Below, piece after piece: positions 8,369-17,967 of a stretch of 64,000 nucleotides of DNA. The notes under the pieces were generated by a model. It worked only from the letters and a program-made list of their open reading frames with translations, ran no database searches and was not told where the DNA came from. This DNA is from Verrucomicrobiia bacterium DG1235 (lineage in GTDB: Bacteria > Verrucomicrobiota > Verrucomicrobiia > Opitutales > Opitutaceae). The translations under genes were made by a program, and so were the position numbers. Location of the stretch: positions 2,472,473 through 2,536,472 of the forward strand of contig DS990592.1 in assembly GCA_000155695.1 (NCBI GenBank), in the 5' to 3' direction. Each line of letters starts with the position of its first letter. Position 1 is the first letter of the stretch.

Positions 8369-9727
8369 ATGCGCATCTCGTCAATCCGTCTCGCCCTCCT
8401 CGCAACCTGCGCCTCGCTTTCCACGCTCGCCGCCTCCGCCGCCCCCAAGCTCATGCAAGGCCCCATGCTCGGACACGTCGATCAGACATCCGCCCAAGTC
8501 TGGGCCCGCGTCGCAGGCGAAGCCGATCTTTCCATCCTGTATTCCGAGAGCCCCCGCTTCACCAACGCCATCGAAACGCCCTCAGTCCGCGCCCTCCCCG
8601 AAAACGACTACTGCGTGCAAGCTACTATCGACGACCTTGAAGCGGGCTCTTTCTATTACTACCAAATCCTCGTCGACGGCGAGCCACTCGACTCCCCTCG
8701 CGAAAAAGAAGGCTACCCGCTCCTCACCGCTCCCCCCTCGGACATGGACGTACAGTTCACCGTCGCCTTCGGAGCCGGAGCCAAAACTGAGATCGACGGC
8801 ATGCAAGCCATCTGGCTCCAAGTCCAAAACGCCCGCCCGCACGCCTTCTTCTGGCTGGGCGACAACGAATCCGCCGAAGGCCTCCCACCCGCTTTCCAAG
8901 CCGAACAGTACCGCAAGCAACGCAGCATCCCCTTTCTTCAGCCACTCCTTCGCTCCATTCCGCAAATGGCCACATGGGACGGCCCCGGAGCAGACAGCAG
9001 CAAGTCCTTCGACGTCTTCCGCCGCTACTGGGCAAATCCAAGCTACGGCACAACCGAAAACCCAGGCTCGTATTTCAAGTACAACTACGCCGGCGTAGAC
9101 TTCTTCATGCTCGACACCTACAGCTTCCGTCAGTCCGGCGAACAGGCAACCCTCCTCGGCGACGCCCAAATAACTTGGTTGAAGTCCGAACTCGAAACGA
9201 GCGAAGCCCCCTTTAAAGTCCTGCTCAGCAGCAGCAGCTGGACCGATATCAAAGAGAGCACAAACTCCACCTGGACCGCCTTCCCCGCCGAACGCGCCCA
9301 ACTCCTCGGCTACATAAAAGAACAAGACATCCCCGGCGTCATCCTCGTCTCCGGCGACAACGACCAAGCCGAAGTCAAAGCTATCCCCATGTCCGACATA
9401 GGCGGATACGATTTCTACGAACTCGTAAGCAGCCCCCTCGCTCAAGATCCAGTCGCCACCTACGACGAGCAAGAGCCATCCACCATTCACATACACGAGC
9501 CCTACTCCGCCACCATGAACTTCGGCCTGCTCAGCTTCGACATGACCGGCTCCGACCCAAGCTTCTCCTACGAAGTCATCAACGTGTTCGGCGAAAGCGT
9601 CTTCCCCGCCCTCGAAGTCAAAGCCAGCGAACTCACCAACGGTACCGCCTCCTGGCAGACCAAGGTCGACGATCCAGAAGCCTACGCCTACCTCCGCGCC
9701 CAAGAACAAACCGCCGCCATCCAATAG
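8369..9727 (+). CDS. PhoD-like (alkaline phosphatase D family) exported protein with altered active-site motifs
   Basis: A 452-residue protein with an N-terminal signal peptide (LALLATCASLSTLAASAA). The PhoD N-terminal Ig-like domain follows (GPMLGHVDQTSAQVWARV), then a metallophosphatase-like domain. FFWLGDN (about 161-166) and MLDTYSFR (about 247-254) match the family. Other catalytic motifs deviate. The usual GSC/GSD is GAG (135-137), WDDHD is replaced by WDGPGAD (203-209), and SGDRH is SGDND (328-332). It may be catalytically inactive or have another specificity. Exported to the periplasm or outside. Confidence 0.75.
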   Translation: MRISSIRLALLATCASLSTLAASAAPKLMQGPMLGHVDQTSAQVWARVAGEADLSILYSESPRFTNAIETPSVRALPENDYCVQATIDDLEAGSFYYYQILVDGEPLDSPREKEGYPLLTAPPSDMDVQFTVAFGAGAKTEIDGMQAIWLQVQNARPHAFFWLGDNESAEGLPPAFQAEQYRKQRSIPFLQPLLRSIPQMATWDGPGADSSKSFDVFRRYWANPSYGTTENPGSYFKYNYAGVDFFMLDTYSFRQSGEQATLLGDAQITWLKSELETSEAPFKVLLSSSSWTDIKESTNSTWTAFPAERAQLLGYIKEQDIPGVILVSGDNDQAEVKAIPMSDIGGYDFYELVSSPLAQDPVATYDEQEPSTIHIHEPYSATMNFGLLSFDMTGSDPSFSYEVINVFGESVFPALEVKASELTNGTASWQTKVDDPEAYAYLRAQEQTAAIQ

Positions 9728-9762
9728 GGCTCGCCCTCGCGCTACACCACATCCAATTCCAA

Positions 9763-9797
9763 CCGAAGCCGTCCTCGAAACAGGACGGCTTTTTCGG
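9763..9797 (+). terminator. Intrinsic terminator after the PhoD-like gene
   Basis: AAGCCGTCCT (9766-9775), loop CGAAAC, AGGACGGCTT (9782-9791), then TTT. Flanking CCG/CGG can extend the stem. Confidence 0.8.
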
Positions 9798-9812
9798 TCA
9801 TCAATAACCTGT

Positions 9813-12386
9813 TTACTCCACCGGTCCGATAACCAGCTCCACTAGATTCGCTTCGTTAAAGTATCGCTTCGCAAATACGCGTAACGACTCCACGGATACA
9901 GCATCTATCCGCTCGTCGTAAATACGCCACTCATTCGCCGGCAAGCCATAAGTAGCGTTCAGCACCGCCTGACTCGCGCAGCTGGAATTCGTCTGCATGC
10001 TCATTCGCTTCGCCGCCTTCAAGCGCTTCTTGCAGCGAGCAAGCTCGTCTTCCGCCACGCCTTCCATCACCCGCTTCACTTCGCGATCAAGCTCCACAAT
10101 CACTTCCTCGTAACGCTCTGGCGAAGTGCCCGCATAGAAGTAAAACATCGACGTATCCAGCCCGACAAGACGTGCCGAACGAACGAAATACGCTAGGCTC
10201 AGCTTCTCCCGAACCCGATCGAACAACTCGCTGGACATGCCGGAAAAAAGCTCGTCCGCCACTTCCGACACGAAAAAATCGTCCGCCTTCAAACCGGGCG
10301 AAGGATACGCATGAAAAACGATAGCCTGCTGACGATCCATCCTCTCGCGGTGCGCGCCCGGCTCCGCCGGCTTATCAAAAGAAAACTCGCGACGCGGCAA
10401 ATCAGCGGGCTTAAACTTAGAGAGCAATCCCTCGAGCTTCGCCTTCAAGTCACCCTTGTCGAACTGACCGGAAACCCCGATCGTCACATTTCCGCCAACC
10501 ACGATCTCGCTCCAATAACGCTTCACGTCCTCAAGCTTAATCGTTGAAACCGTCTCCAAAGTTCCACTACCGCTGACTCCAAACGGGTGTTCGCCGAAAA
10601 ACCGCTTGCGCAATACACGACGACCAGCCGTCACGATATCGTCAAGACTCTCCTTGATCCCAGCGAGGTGTGACTCCTTTTCGATCTCGAAAACCTCTTC
10701 CTTAAACGCAGGACGCAGCAAAGCCTCTTCAATTAGGTCGAGAGCCAAATCCGTGTCCGAAGGCAAAACCTCAACGGCGAACCCAAGGCTGTTGTTGCCG
10801 GAAAACTCATAAAAAGTCCCGCCAACTCCCTCGATCGCCTCCGCCACTTCCAGCGAGCTTCGCTTAACTGTGTCCTTCGTCATCATCGTGGACAGAAGCG
10901 CTGTAAGACCCTGCTTGCCCTCAGGCTCGAAGAGAGACCCAGCCTCCATGGCGATCCGGAAATGCAAATTCGGCAGGCGCTTGTTCTCGCGCAGCAAAAT
11001 CTTGCAGCCGTTAGAAAGCTCTACCTCTTCGAAATCAAGGCCTGCCTTCTCGTCGCCATCGGACACACTCGACTTGGCGAGTTCCTCCTTAGGATTAAGT
11101 GTCACCGTCGTCAATCGATCCCACCGTATCCAAGCATCAAGCACACGCTTCAAGTCCGCCGCCGTAACAAGCGAAATTCGTTTCAAGTAGTTCTTCGCGT
11201 AGCCAATGTCGCCAACCACCACCTCCGCCGTGCCCAAGCGTGAAGCCTGACCTGACGCTGTCTTGCGGGAGTTCACCTCGTTTACCAGCAACTGACGACA
11301 AACCTTGTCGACGATCTCCTGAGTGAAGTCACTTTCCTCCAAAGACTGAAGGTAGCTCCGCATCTCAGTCAAAGCTGCGTCGAGCTTATCTGGATCGCAC
11401 AACATCGAAACGTAAAACACGCCCACGTTTCCGGGCGTCCAATTCGAAACGTCCACCATGTGAACCAACTGCTTCTCCTCGCGAAGACGCTGATAAAGCA
11501 AAGCGCTGTCCCCATTGCCAAGCGCAAGCGCCAAGGCGTCCAATGCTGGCGTATCCGCGTGAGTAAGACCGGGCACCTGAAAGCCCATCGCCACCCGCGA
11601 AATCTGCACGTCCTCGTACAAATCCTGCCGACGCGAGGAAAGCTGCAGAGGCTCGTCCGGCAAATACACCGGAGCTAGCGAACGCCGCTCGTATTTTCCA
11701 AAATAGCTTTCGACCGATGCCCGCATCCTCGCCGCATCGAAATCCCCCGCGATCACCAGCACAGCATTATTCGGCACATAGCGCTCCTCGTAGTAGCCTA
11801 CCAAATCCTCTCTAGAAATACGACTAAACACATCCTTGTATCCAATAATCGGATAACGATAAGGATGCTTATTAAACGCCGTTTCAAAAAGCGAATGCAT
11901 CACCTTGCTATCCGGGTCGTCCTCGCCCATCGCGATTTCGCGATTGATTACTTCGCGTTCCTTGTCGACCTCCTCCGCAGGAAAAACCGAGCCAAAAACC
12001 GAATCGCTCAATACGTCGATCGCCACCTCCGCATTTTCAGCGGGCATGTCTATATAGTAGACGGTCCGATCAAAAGTCGTGTACGCATTGATATAACCAC
12101 CGGAATCGTGAACCACACGGGCGATCTCCTTGCCGGGGCGCTTCTCCGTCCCCTTAAAAAGCATGTGCTCCACGAAATGAGAAATGCCGGACCCCAAATG
12201 CCGGTCCTCGTGCATGCTTCCGGTTTTTACCCAAACCTGCACCGAGCACACCGGCGACGAGCGGTCGGGCTTGAGCAGTACCGTTAGGCCATTTGGAAGG
12301 ACGTAACGATCGACCGGCTCCTTAAGCAGCGGAGCGATCATTGCCTGACTCGTATCGATAGAACGGTTTTGCGGAAAGTCTGTCAT
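9813..12386 (-). CDS. M16 family (insulinase-like) zinc metallopeptidase, two fused modules
   Basis: A long M16 peptidase of about 857 residues. The first module has the inverted zinc motif HFVEH (about residues 70-74 from ATG 12386) within GSGISHFVEHMLFKGT, and the downstream zinc-ligand region EVINREIAMGEDDP. The second, homologous half (from LDFEEVELSNGCKILL) lacks HxxEH and should be the inactive partner that closes the chamber. This matches single-chain M16B/C enzymes that degrade peptides. A GTG at 12416 would add 10 residues. No clear signal peptide. The Minf_1886-type gene lies upstream on the same strand. Confidence 0.88.
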   Translation of the reverse strand: MTDFPQNRSIDTSQAMIAPLLKEPVDRYVLPNGLTVLLKPDRSSPVCSVQVWVKTGSMHEDRHLGSGISHFVEHMLFKGTEKRPGKEIARVVHDSGGYINAYTTFDRTVYYIDMPAENAEVAIDVLSDSVFGSVFPAEEVDKEREVINREIAMGEDDPDSKVMHSLFETAFNKHPYRYPIIGYKDVFSRISREDLVGYYEERYVPNNAVLVIAGDFDAARMRASVESYFGKYERRSLAPVYLPDEPLQLSSRRQDLYEDVQISRVAMGFQVPGLTHADTPALDALALALGNGDSALLYQRLREEKQLVHMVDVSNWTPGNVGVFYVSMLCDPDKLDAALTEMRSYLQSLEESDFTQEIVDKVCRQLLVNEVNSRKTASGQASRLGTAEVVVGDIGYAKNYLKRISLVTAADLKRVLDAWIRWDRLTTVTLNPKEELAKSSVSDGDEKAGLDFEEVELSNGCKILLRENKRLPNLHFRIAMEAGSLFEPEGKQGLTALLSTMMTKDTVKRSSLEVAEAIEGVGGTFYEFSGNNSLGFAVEVLPSDTDLALDLIEEALLRPAFKEEVFEIEKESHLAGIKESLDDIVTAGRRVLRKRFFGEHPFGVSGSGTLETVSTIKLEDVKRYWSEIVVGGNVTIGVSGQFDKGDLKAKLEGLLSKFKPADLPRREFSFDKPAEPGAHRERMDRQQAIVFHAYPSPGLKADDFFVSEVADELFSGMSSELFDRVREKLSLAYFVRSARLVGLDTSMFYFYAGTSPERYEEVIVELDREVKRVMEGVAEDELARCKKRLKAAKRMSMQTNSSCASQAVLNATYGLPANEWRIYDERIDAVSVESLRVFAKRYFNEANLVELVIGPVE

Positions 12387-12450
12387 GGTTTTGCACAATG
12401 GAGGAACAAGTTCCACCCCGTCCGCAATGCAAAACAGATCCTCCGCTTAA

Positions 12451-12894
12451 CTACAGCGACTCGATCGCTCGATAAACCGGACGCTTCAGCTTCTTTTCCT
12501 TTGGCTGGAAGGGCTTCAGAAACGCGTCCTTGAAAGTGTAAGTCGCAGAGAAATCCTCCCGACTGTCGTTCTCGTTTTTGCTGAAAACGCCGTACTCGAT
12601 GAGATTGAAAACCATCTCACCAAAATCTTCGCACTTGGTTATCCCCCACGACGTCAGGATGTAGTGGGCCATTGGTCCATACTGATCCAGCGCGTACTCG
12701 CGAATTCCATCCAGCAACTCCTGCCCGCAAACGTGCCGTTTGGAAACCTTCGTCACCACCTTGCCCTGCCGTTTTCGCTCCTTGTCTATGGTGAAGTTCA
12801 AAGCCTTCTGCAAAAACAAGTACCCGTTCTTCGCATAGCGAGGGTCCTCCTTGACGATGAGGCTTACAACTTCCGTAAAATCGTGCTCTTTCAT
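12451..12894 (-). CDS. Minf_1886 family protein
   Basis: A 147-residue protein with the family-like start HDFTEVVSLIVKEDPRYAKNGYLFLQKAL and a central HVCGQELLDGIREYALDQYGPMA segment. I know this family as conserved and uncharacterised in Verrucomicrobiota and Planctomycetota. I chose ATG 12894 over an upstream TTG (12927), because the conserved region begins at MKEHDF. It ends 64 bases before the M16 gene and may share its transcript. Divergent from the RND genes. Confidence 0.75.
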   Translation of the reverse strand: MKEHDFTEVVSLIVKEDPRYAKNGYLFLQKALNFTIDKERKRQGKVVTKVSKRHVCGQELLDGIREYALDQYGPMAHYILTSWGITKCEDFGEMVFNLIEYGVFSKNENDSREDFSATYTFKDAFLKPFQPKEKKLKRPVYRAIESL

Positions 12895-13101
12895 TTCCGT
12901 GACTTCGTATCTCGGTGAGATACGCAACTTTCAGGCCAAAACCCCACAAATCCGAGCCTATACTGTCAATCTCGCAAAAAGAAAGTTGAGCCAGCAAACA
13001 CTGCAGTCATTTTTCGTAACCGCTTGCAAGCCGGAAGCGTATACTACACGAGTCCGGCGGAACCTACTGAGCGGACCTCCAATCTCTTTTTCAAACCTAG
13101 G

Positions 13102-14184
13102 ATGAAAACTAACATTACCATAGCTACTTTTATTGTAGTCCTCCTTACCGCCTGGATGGTGTTCGGATCGATCAGCGCTGAGAACGGCGCCAAAGAAACC
13201 GAAGCAGCCCAGTCCCAGTCCGAGGACGAAAAACCGCTCCCAAGCGTCCGCGTTCGCGATTCCATCGCCGAACCCTTCGCCGCCGAAGTCACCCTCCGCG
13301 GAAAAACCGAAGCCTCGCGATCCAGCGTGCTGAAAGCCGAAACCGGCGGCTCCATCCTCGAAATTGTCGCCAAACGTGGTTCCAAAGTCAAAACAGGCGA
13401 TCCGCTCATCAAGCTCGACCCGCAAAACCTCCCCGAGCAACTCGAAGCCACCAAAGCCCTCCTCGCCCAACGCAAGCTCGAGCACGAAGCCGCTCAAAAG
13501 CTTCAGTCCAGCGGCTATCAGTCGGAAACGCGGCTTGCCGAGTCGGGATCCCTCCTCGCCCAGGCGAAAAACCAGCTCGCCGCCACCCGTATCGCTCTGG
13601 AAAACACCCTTATCAAAGCGCCCTTCGACGGCGTCTTCAACGAACGCCTCGTCGAAGTCGGCGAGTTCGTAGCGGTCGGCGATCCCGTCGCCAGCTTCCT
13701 CGCCCTTCACCCGATGATCGTCACCGCGGAAGCCACCGAGATCGAAATCCAGAAAATCAACGCCACCTCCCCGGCCATCGCCCAGATCGGCGACCGCAAG
13801 GTCGAAGGGCGCATCCGTTACCTATCCCAGTCCGCCAACTCCGCCGTGCGCACCTATACCGTTGAACTGGAATTCGACAACCCAGACCACACTTTCCAAG
13901 CAGGTCTCACCGCTGACATCGTCGCCACCACTGCCACCCAGATGGCGCATAAGGTCACGCCGGCCATCCTCTTTCTCAGCGCCGACACCGACGGCGAGCT
14001 CGGACTCAAAACAGTCGAAGACGACTCCACCGTTAACTTCTACAAAACCAAGATCATCGGCAGCGCCGACGACGGCGTATGGGTAAGCGGACTACCAGAC
14101 AAGGTCACCCTCATCACCGTCGGACAAGGCTTCGTGTTGCCAGGGTCCACCGTAAAAGCCGTTCAAGACAGCAGCATCCAATAG
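13102..14184 (+). CDS. RND efflux periplasmic adaptor subunit (HlyD/AcrA family)
   Basis: Membrane-fusion protein linking an inner-membrane RND pump to an outer-membrane channel. There is one N-terminal membrane anchor (about residues 4-22). The lipoyl half-motifs surround a short hairpin: LKAETGGSILEIVAKRGSKVKTGDPL, then IKAPFDGVFNERLVEVGEFVAVGDP, followed by the beta-barrel. The start is ATG 13102, since earlier in-frame codons add an unlikely leader before the anchor. It is 54 bases upstream of the pump gene. No outer-membrane channel gene is next to it. Confidence 0.88.
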   Translation: MKTNITIATFIVVLLTAWMVFGSISAENGAKETEAAQSQSEDEKPLPSVRVRDSIAEPFAAEVTLRGKTEASRSSVLKAETGGSILEIVAKRGSKVKTGDPLIKLDPQNLPEQLEATKALLAQRKLEHEAAQKLQSSGYQSETRLAESGSLLAQAKNQLAATRIALENTLIKAPFDGVFNERLVEVGEFVAVGDPVASFLALHPMIVTAEATEIEIQKINATSPAIAQIGDRKVEGRIRYLSQSANSAVRTYTVELEFDNPDHTFQAGLTADIVATTATQMAHKVTPAILFLSADTDGELGLKTVEDDSTVNFYKTKIIGSADDGVWVSGLPDKVTLITVGQGFVLPGSTVKAVQDSSIQ

Positions 14185-14238
14185 CGATCACCCCACCCTC
14201 CACAATCCTGGGACCTAGAACCTAAACTACCCAAAAAA

Positions 14239-17200
14239 GTGATCGACCTCATTCTCAGCCGTAAACGCACGGTCAACCTCACCCTTATCTTCATCCTGGC
14301 CGCAGGCATGTTCGCCTACATCCAGATTCCCAAGGAGTCCGATCCGGATATCACCATCCCGACCATCTACGTCTCCATGTACATGGAAGGCATCTCTCCC
14401 GAAGACGCGGAGCGCCTGCTCGTCCGTCCCATGGAGCAAGAGCTCAGCAGCGTCGAAGGCGTCAAGGAAATGACCTCCAACGCCTCCCAAAACTCCGCAT
14501 CCGTCACCCTAGAATTCACCGCCGGCTTCGACCCCGACGCCGCCCTCGCCGACGTTCGCGAAAAAGTCGACCTCGCCGGAGCCGAGCTTCCCCAAGCCGC
14601 CGAAGAGCCAACCGTCCACGAGATCAACCTCTCCCAATTCCCCGTCATCGTCATCACCCTCTCAGGCGACGTCCCGGAGCGTGCTCTCACCAAAATAGCC
14701 AAAGACCTCGGCGACGAAATCGAAAGCATCGGCCAGGTCCTCGAAGCCCGCGTCATCGGCGACCGCGAAGAAGTCGTCGAAGTCATCATCGATCCGACCA
14801 TCCTCCGCAGCTACAATCTCTCCCAGGGCGAAATCATCGGCTTCATCTCCCGAAACAACAAAATCGTCGCCGCCGGCAACATGGACAAAGGCGAAGGCCG
14901 CTTCGCCGTCAAAGTCCCCGGCCTCTTCAAGTCCGCCCAGGAAGTCATGGACATCCCCGTCAAACGCGACGGAGACAAAGTCATCCGCCTCGCCGACGTC
15001 GCCACCGTCCGCCGCACCTTCAAAGACCGCAGCGCCTACGCCCGACTCAACGGAGAGCCCGCCATCGGCATCGAAGTCTCCAAACGCGCCGGCGAAAACG
15101 TGCTCGACACCATCGCCGCCGTTAAAGAACTCGTCGAAAGCACCCGCCCCCAATGGCCAGACAATCTGAGCGTCACCTACTCTCAGGACAAGTCGACCGG
15201 CATCCGCGACATGCTGCTCGACCTGCAAAACAACGTCCTCTCCGCCATCATCCTCGTGATGATCGTCGTCATCATCGCCCTCGGAGTACGCAGCGCCCTG
15301 CTCGTCGGCATCGCCATTCCCGGCTCCTTTCTCGCCGGAGTCCTCTTCCTCTTCGCAGTCGGCTACACCGTCAACATCGTCGTGCTCTTTTCGCTCATCA
15401 TGGCAGTCGGCATGCTCGTAGACGGAGCCATCGTCGTCACCGAATTCGCCGACAGAAAAATGTCCGAAGGCCTGCCCAAAAGCGAAGCCTACGCGGAAGC
15501 GTCCAAGCGCATGGCCCTGCCCATCATCGCCTCCACCCTCACCACTCTCGCCGCCTTCGCGCCGCTCCTATTCTGGCCAGGCATCGTCGGTGAGTTCATG
15601 AAGTACCTGCCGATCACCTTGATCGCCACCCTCAGCGCCTCACTCGCCATGGCGCTCATCTTCGTCCCATCGCTCGGCGCCATCTTCGGAAAAGCCAACA
15701 ACTCCGACAACGCCAGCCTCGATGCGCTCGACGGCAGCAAGCACGCCGACCTCACCCAGCTCAAAGGATTTACAGGATGGTACGCTCGCACCCTCAAAAA
15801 AGTCATCCATCACCCCATCCTGCAGCTCGTCTCGCTCGTAATTCTCTTTGCTGGCGTCCTCTTCACATACGGAAAATTCGGCCACGGTATCGAGTTCTTC
15901 CCTGATGTAGAACCCGAGTTCGCCAGCATGAACATCCGCGCTCGAGGAAATCTCTCCGTCGACGAAGCCGACAAACTCGTTCGCCAAGTGGAAGACCGCA
16001 TCCAGGGAATCGACGGACTCAAATTCCTCTACACCCGGGCCGACCCCGAACTGCGCGCCCAAAACGTCCCCGAAGACACCATCGGCGTCGTCCAATTCGA
16101 ATTCACCCACTGGGAAAGCCGCCCCACCGCCAACCAAATCTTCGACGTCATCCGCGAACGAACCGCCGACCTCGCCGGCATCCATATCGAATTCGCAAAG
16201 CCAGACTCAGGGCCGCCCGTCGGCAAGCCCGTCCAGCTGCAGATCAGTTCCGCCTTCCCCGCCGCACTCATCGAAGCCACCGAAATAATCGCCAAAAAAT
16301 TCGAGGAAACCGAAGGCCTCATCGATATCACCGACACCCGAGGCGTCGAAGGCTTCGAATGGGAAATCGAAGTCGACCGCACCGAAGCCGCTCGCTACGG
16401 AGCGGATATCACCCTCATTGGAAACGAAATCCAAATGCTCACCAACGGAGTCGAAATCGGCGAATACCGCCCCTTCGACGCCGACGACGAAGTCGAGATC
16501 CGCGCACGCTATCCCTTCGACGAACGAAGCCTAGCCCAAGTCAACGAGCTAAAAATAGTCACCGCAGCAGGCCTCGCTCCCGTATCCAACTTCATCACAC
16601 AACGACCAGCCCCGCGCGTTCAGTCCATCAATCGCGTCGAGCAACGCCGCGTCTATAGCGTCGCCGCCGAAGTCGAAGAAGGCGTTCAGCCCGCAGAGAT
16701 CTTCGAGCAGCTCCGCGAATGGCTGCCAACGTCCGACATCGACTTCGCCCACGTTAAAATCGACTACCGTGGCGAAGACGAAGAGCAAAAAGAAGCCGAA
16801 GCCTTCCTTGGCAAAGCCTTCATTATCGCCGTCTTCGTTATCGCAATCATTCTCATCACGCAATTCAACAGCATCTACCAGTCCGGCCTTATTCTTACTG
16901 CCGTGCTCTTCTCCACCTTCGGCGTCTTCATCGGCCTCCTCGTCATGGACCAGCCCTTCGGCATCGTCATGAACGGCATCGGAGTCATCGCCCTCGCCGG
17001 CATCGTCGTGAACAACAATATCGTGCTCATCGACACTTACAACCTGCACCGAAAAAACATGGGCTCCTACGACGCCGCTCTACTAACCGCCGCCCAACGC
17101 CTTCGTCCAGTCCTGCTCACCACCGTGACCACAATCCTCGGTCTCGTCCCTATGGTTTTCGGGCTGAACCTCGACTTCTTCACCCCCCACGTCTCCATCG

Positions 17201-17346
17201 GCGCCCCATCCACCCAGTGGTGGAGCCAGCTCGCCACATCCGTCGCCTTCGGCCTAGCATTCGCCACCGTGCTCACCCTCGTATTGACTCCCTCACTACT
17301 CGCCTGCGAAGACAACATCAAGCGCCGCTTTGGCTTCAAAAGGTAA
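14239..17346 (+). CDS. Efflux RND transporter permease (AcrB/MexF-like)
   Basis: Inner-membrane proton-driven exporter of 1035 residues, with the two-fold RND layout: TM1, a large periplasmic domain, TM2-6, TM7, a second periplasmic domain, then TM8-12. TM4 carries the proton-relay aspartate in AVGMLVDGAIVVTEFADR. The second half has NGIGVIALAGIVVNNNIVLID. It starts at GTG 14239. The HAE-type features suggest export of hydrophobic compounds rather than metals, but the substrate cannot be told. It forms an operon with the adaptor and possibly with the mogA-like gene that follows. Confidence 0.92.
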   Translation: MIDLILSRKRTVNLTLIFILAAGMFAYIQIPKESDPDITIPTIYVSMYMEGISPEDAERLLVRPMEQELSSVEGVKEMTSNASQNSASVTLEFTAGFDPDAALADVREKVDLAGAELPQAAEEPTVHEINLSQFPVIVITLSGDVPERALTKIAKDLGDEIESIGQVLEARVIGDREEVVEVIIDPTILRSYNLSQGEIIGFISRNNKIVAAGNMDKGEGRFAVKVPGLFKSAQEVMDIPVKRDGDKVIRLADVATVRRTFKDRSAYARLNGEPAIGIEVSKRAGENVLDTIAAVKELVESTRPQWPDNLSVTYSQDKSTGIRDMLLDLQNNVLSAIILVMIVVIIALGVRSALLVGIAIPGSFLAGVLFLFAVGYTVNIVVLFSLIMAVGMLVDGAIVVTEFADRKMSEGLPKSEAYAEASKRMALPIIASTLTTLAAFAPLLFWPGIVGEFMKYLPITLIATLSASLAMALIFVPSLGAIFGKANNSDNASLDALDGSKHADLTQLKGFTGWYARTLKKVIHHPILQLVSLVILFAGVLFTYGKFGHGIEFFPDVEPEFASMNIRARGNLSVDEADKLVRQVEDRIQGIDGLKFLYTRADPELRAQNVPEDTIGVVQFEFTHWESRPTANQIFDVIRERTADLAGIHIEFAKPDSGPPVGKPVQLQISSAFPAALIEATEIIAKKFEETEGLIDITDTRGVEGFEWEIEVDRTEAARYGADITLIGNEIQMLTNGVEIGEYRPFDADDEVEIRARYPFDERSLAQVNELKIVTAAGLAPVSNFITQRPAPRVQSINRVEQRRVYSVAAEVEEGVQPAEIFEQLREWLPTSDIDFAHVKIDYRGEDEEQKEAEAFLGKAFIIAVFVIAIILITQFNSIYQSGLILTAVLFSTFGVFIGLLVMDQPFGIVMNGIGVIALAGIVVNNNIVLIDTYNLHRKNMGSYDAALLTAAQRLRPVLLTTVTTILGLVPMVFGLNLDFFTPHVSIGAPSTQWWSQLATSVAFGLAFATVLTLVLTPSLLACEDNIKRRFGFKR

Positions 17347-17359
17347 TTTCTCCCTGTCC

Positions 17360-17387
17360 CTTCATCCCTCATCCTTCATCCCTCATC
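17360..17387. repeat. Two tandem copies of a 14-bp unit before the mogA-like gene
   Basis: CTTCATCCCTCATC occurs twice in direct succession (17360-17373 and 17374-17387), immediately before the proposed TTG start at 17390. It is pyrimidine-rich and looks like a slippage product. Confidence 0.8.
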
Positions 17388-17389
17388 CT

Positions 17390-17926
17390 TTGAAAAACCA
17401 ACCCCGCATCGGCGTCATCAACATCTCCGACCGTGCCTCCCAAGGCATCTACGAAGACATCCCCGGCAAAGCCTGCCTCGAGCTCCTCAAGGAATGGCTC
17501 ACCACCGAATTCGAAGTTTCCTACGCCGTCGTCCCAGACGAGCAGGACCAAATAGAAGCCACCCTCAAACGCTTCGCCGACGAAGAACACTGTAGTCTCG
17601 TCGTCACTACCGGCGGCACTGGCCCTGCTCCCCGCGACATCACCCCCGAAGCCACAGAAGCCGTCTGCGAACGCATGCTCCCCGGCTTCGGCGAGCTCAT
17701 GCGCGCCGCCTCCCTCAAATACGTCCCCTCCGCCATTCTATCCCGCCAAACAGCAGGAACCAGAGGCAGCTGCCTCATCGTCAATCTCCCCGGAAAACCC
17801 AAAGCCATCCGCGAAAACCTCGAAGCCGTCTTCCCTGCCATTCCCTATTGCATCGACCTCATCGGCGGAGCCCGCCTCGAAACCAATGATGCCGTCATGA
17901 AAGCCTTCCGCCCCAAAGGGGCCTAA
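17390..17926 (+). CDS. MogA-like molybdopterin adenylyltransferase (MoaB/Mog family)
   Basis: It would adenylate molybdopterin during molybdenum-cofactor synthesis. The family signature is present: IGVINISDRASQGIYEDIPGKA at the N-terminus and TTGGTGPAPRDITPEAT in the nucleotide/MPT-binding site. About 178 residues fit MogA. I propose TTG 17390 as the start. The only upstream ATG (17330) lies inside the RND gene and would add a leader encoded by the tandem repeat. No other molybdenum-cofactor gene is visible in the window. Confidence 0.85.
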   Translation: MKNQPRIGVINISDRASQGIYEDIPGKACLELLKEWLTTEFEVSYAVVPDEQDQIEATLKRFADEEHCSLVVTTGGTGPAPRDITPEATEAVCERMLPGFGELMRAASLKYVPSAILSRQTAGTRGSCLIVNLPGKPKAIRENLEAVFPAIPYCIDLIGGARLETNDAVMKAFRPKGA

Positions 17927-17967
17927 TCGGCGAAGCCGACCTGACAAAAAGACATTCGCCGAGTCGT

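Noticed and set aside
8582-9724. 380-codon open frame on the minus strand
   Set aside because: Antisense to the PhoD-like gene, which has a signal peptide and family motifs. The Gly/Val/Glu-rich content is typical of a shadow frame.
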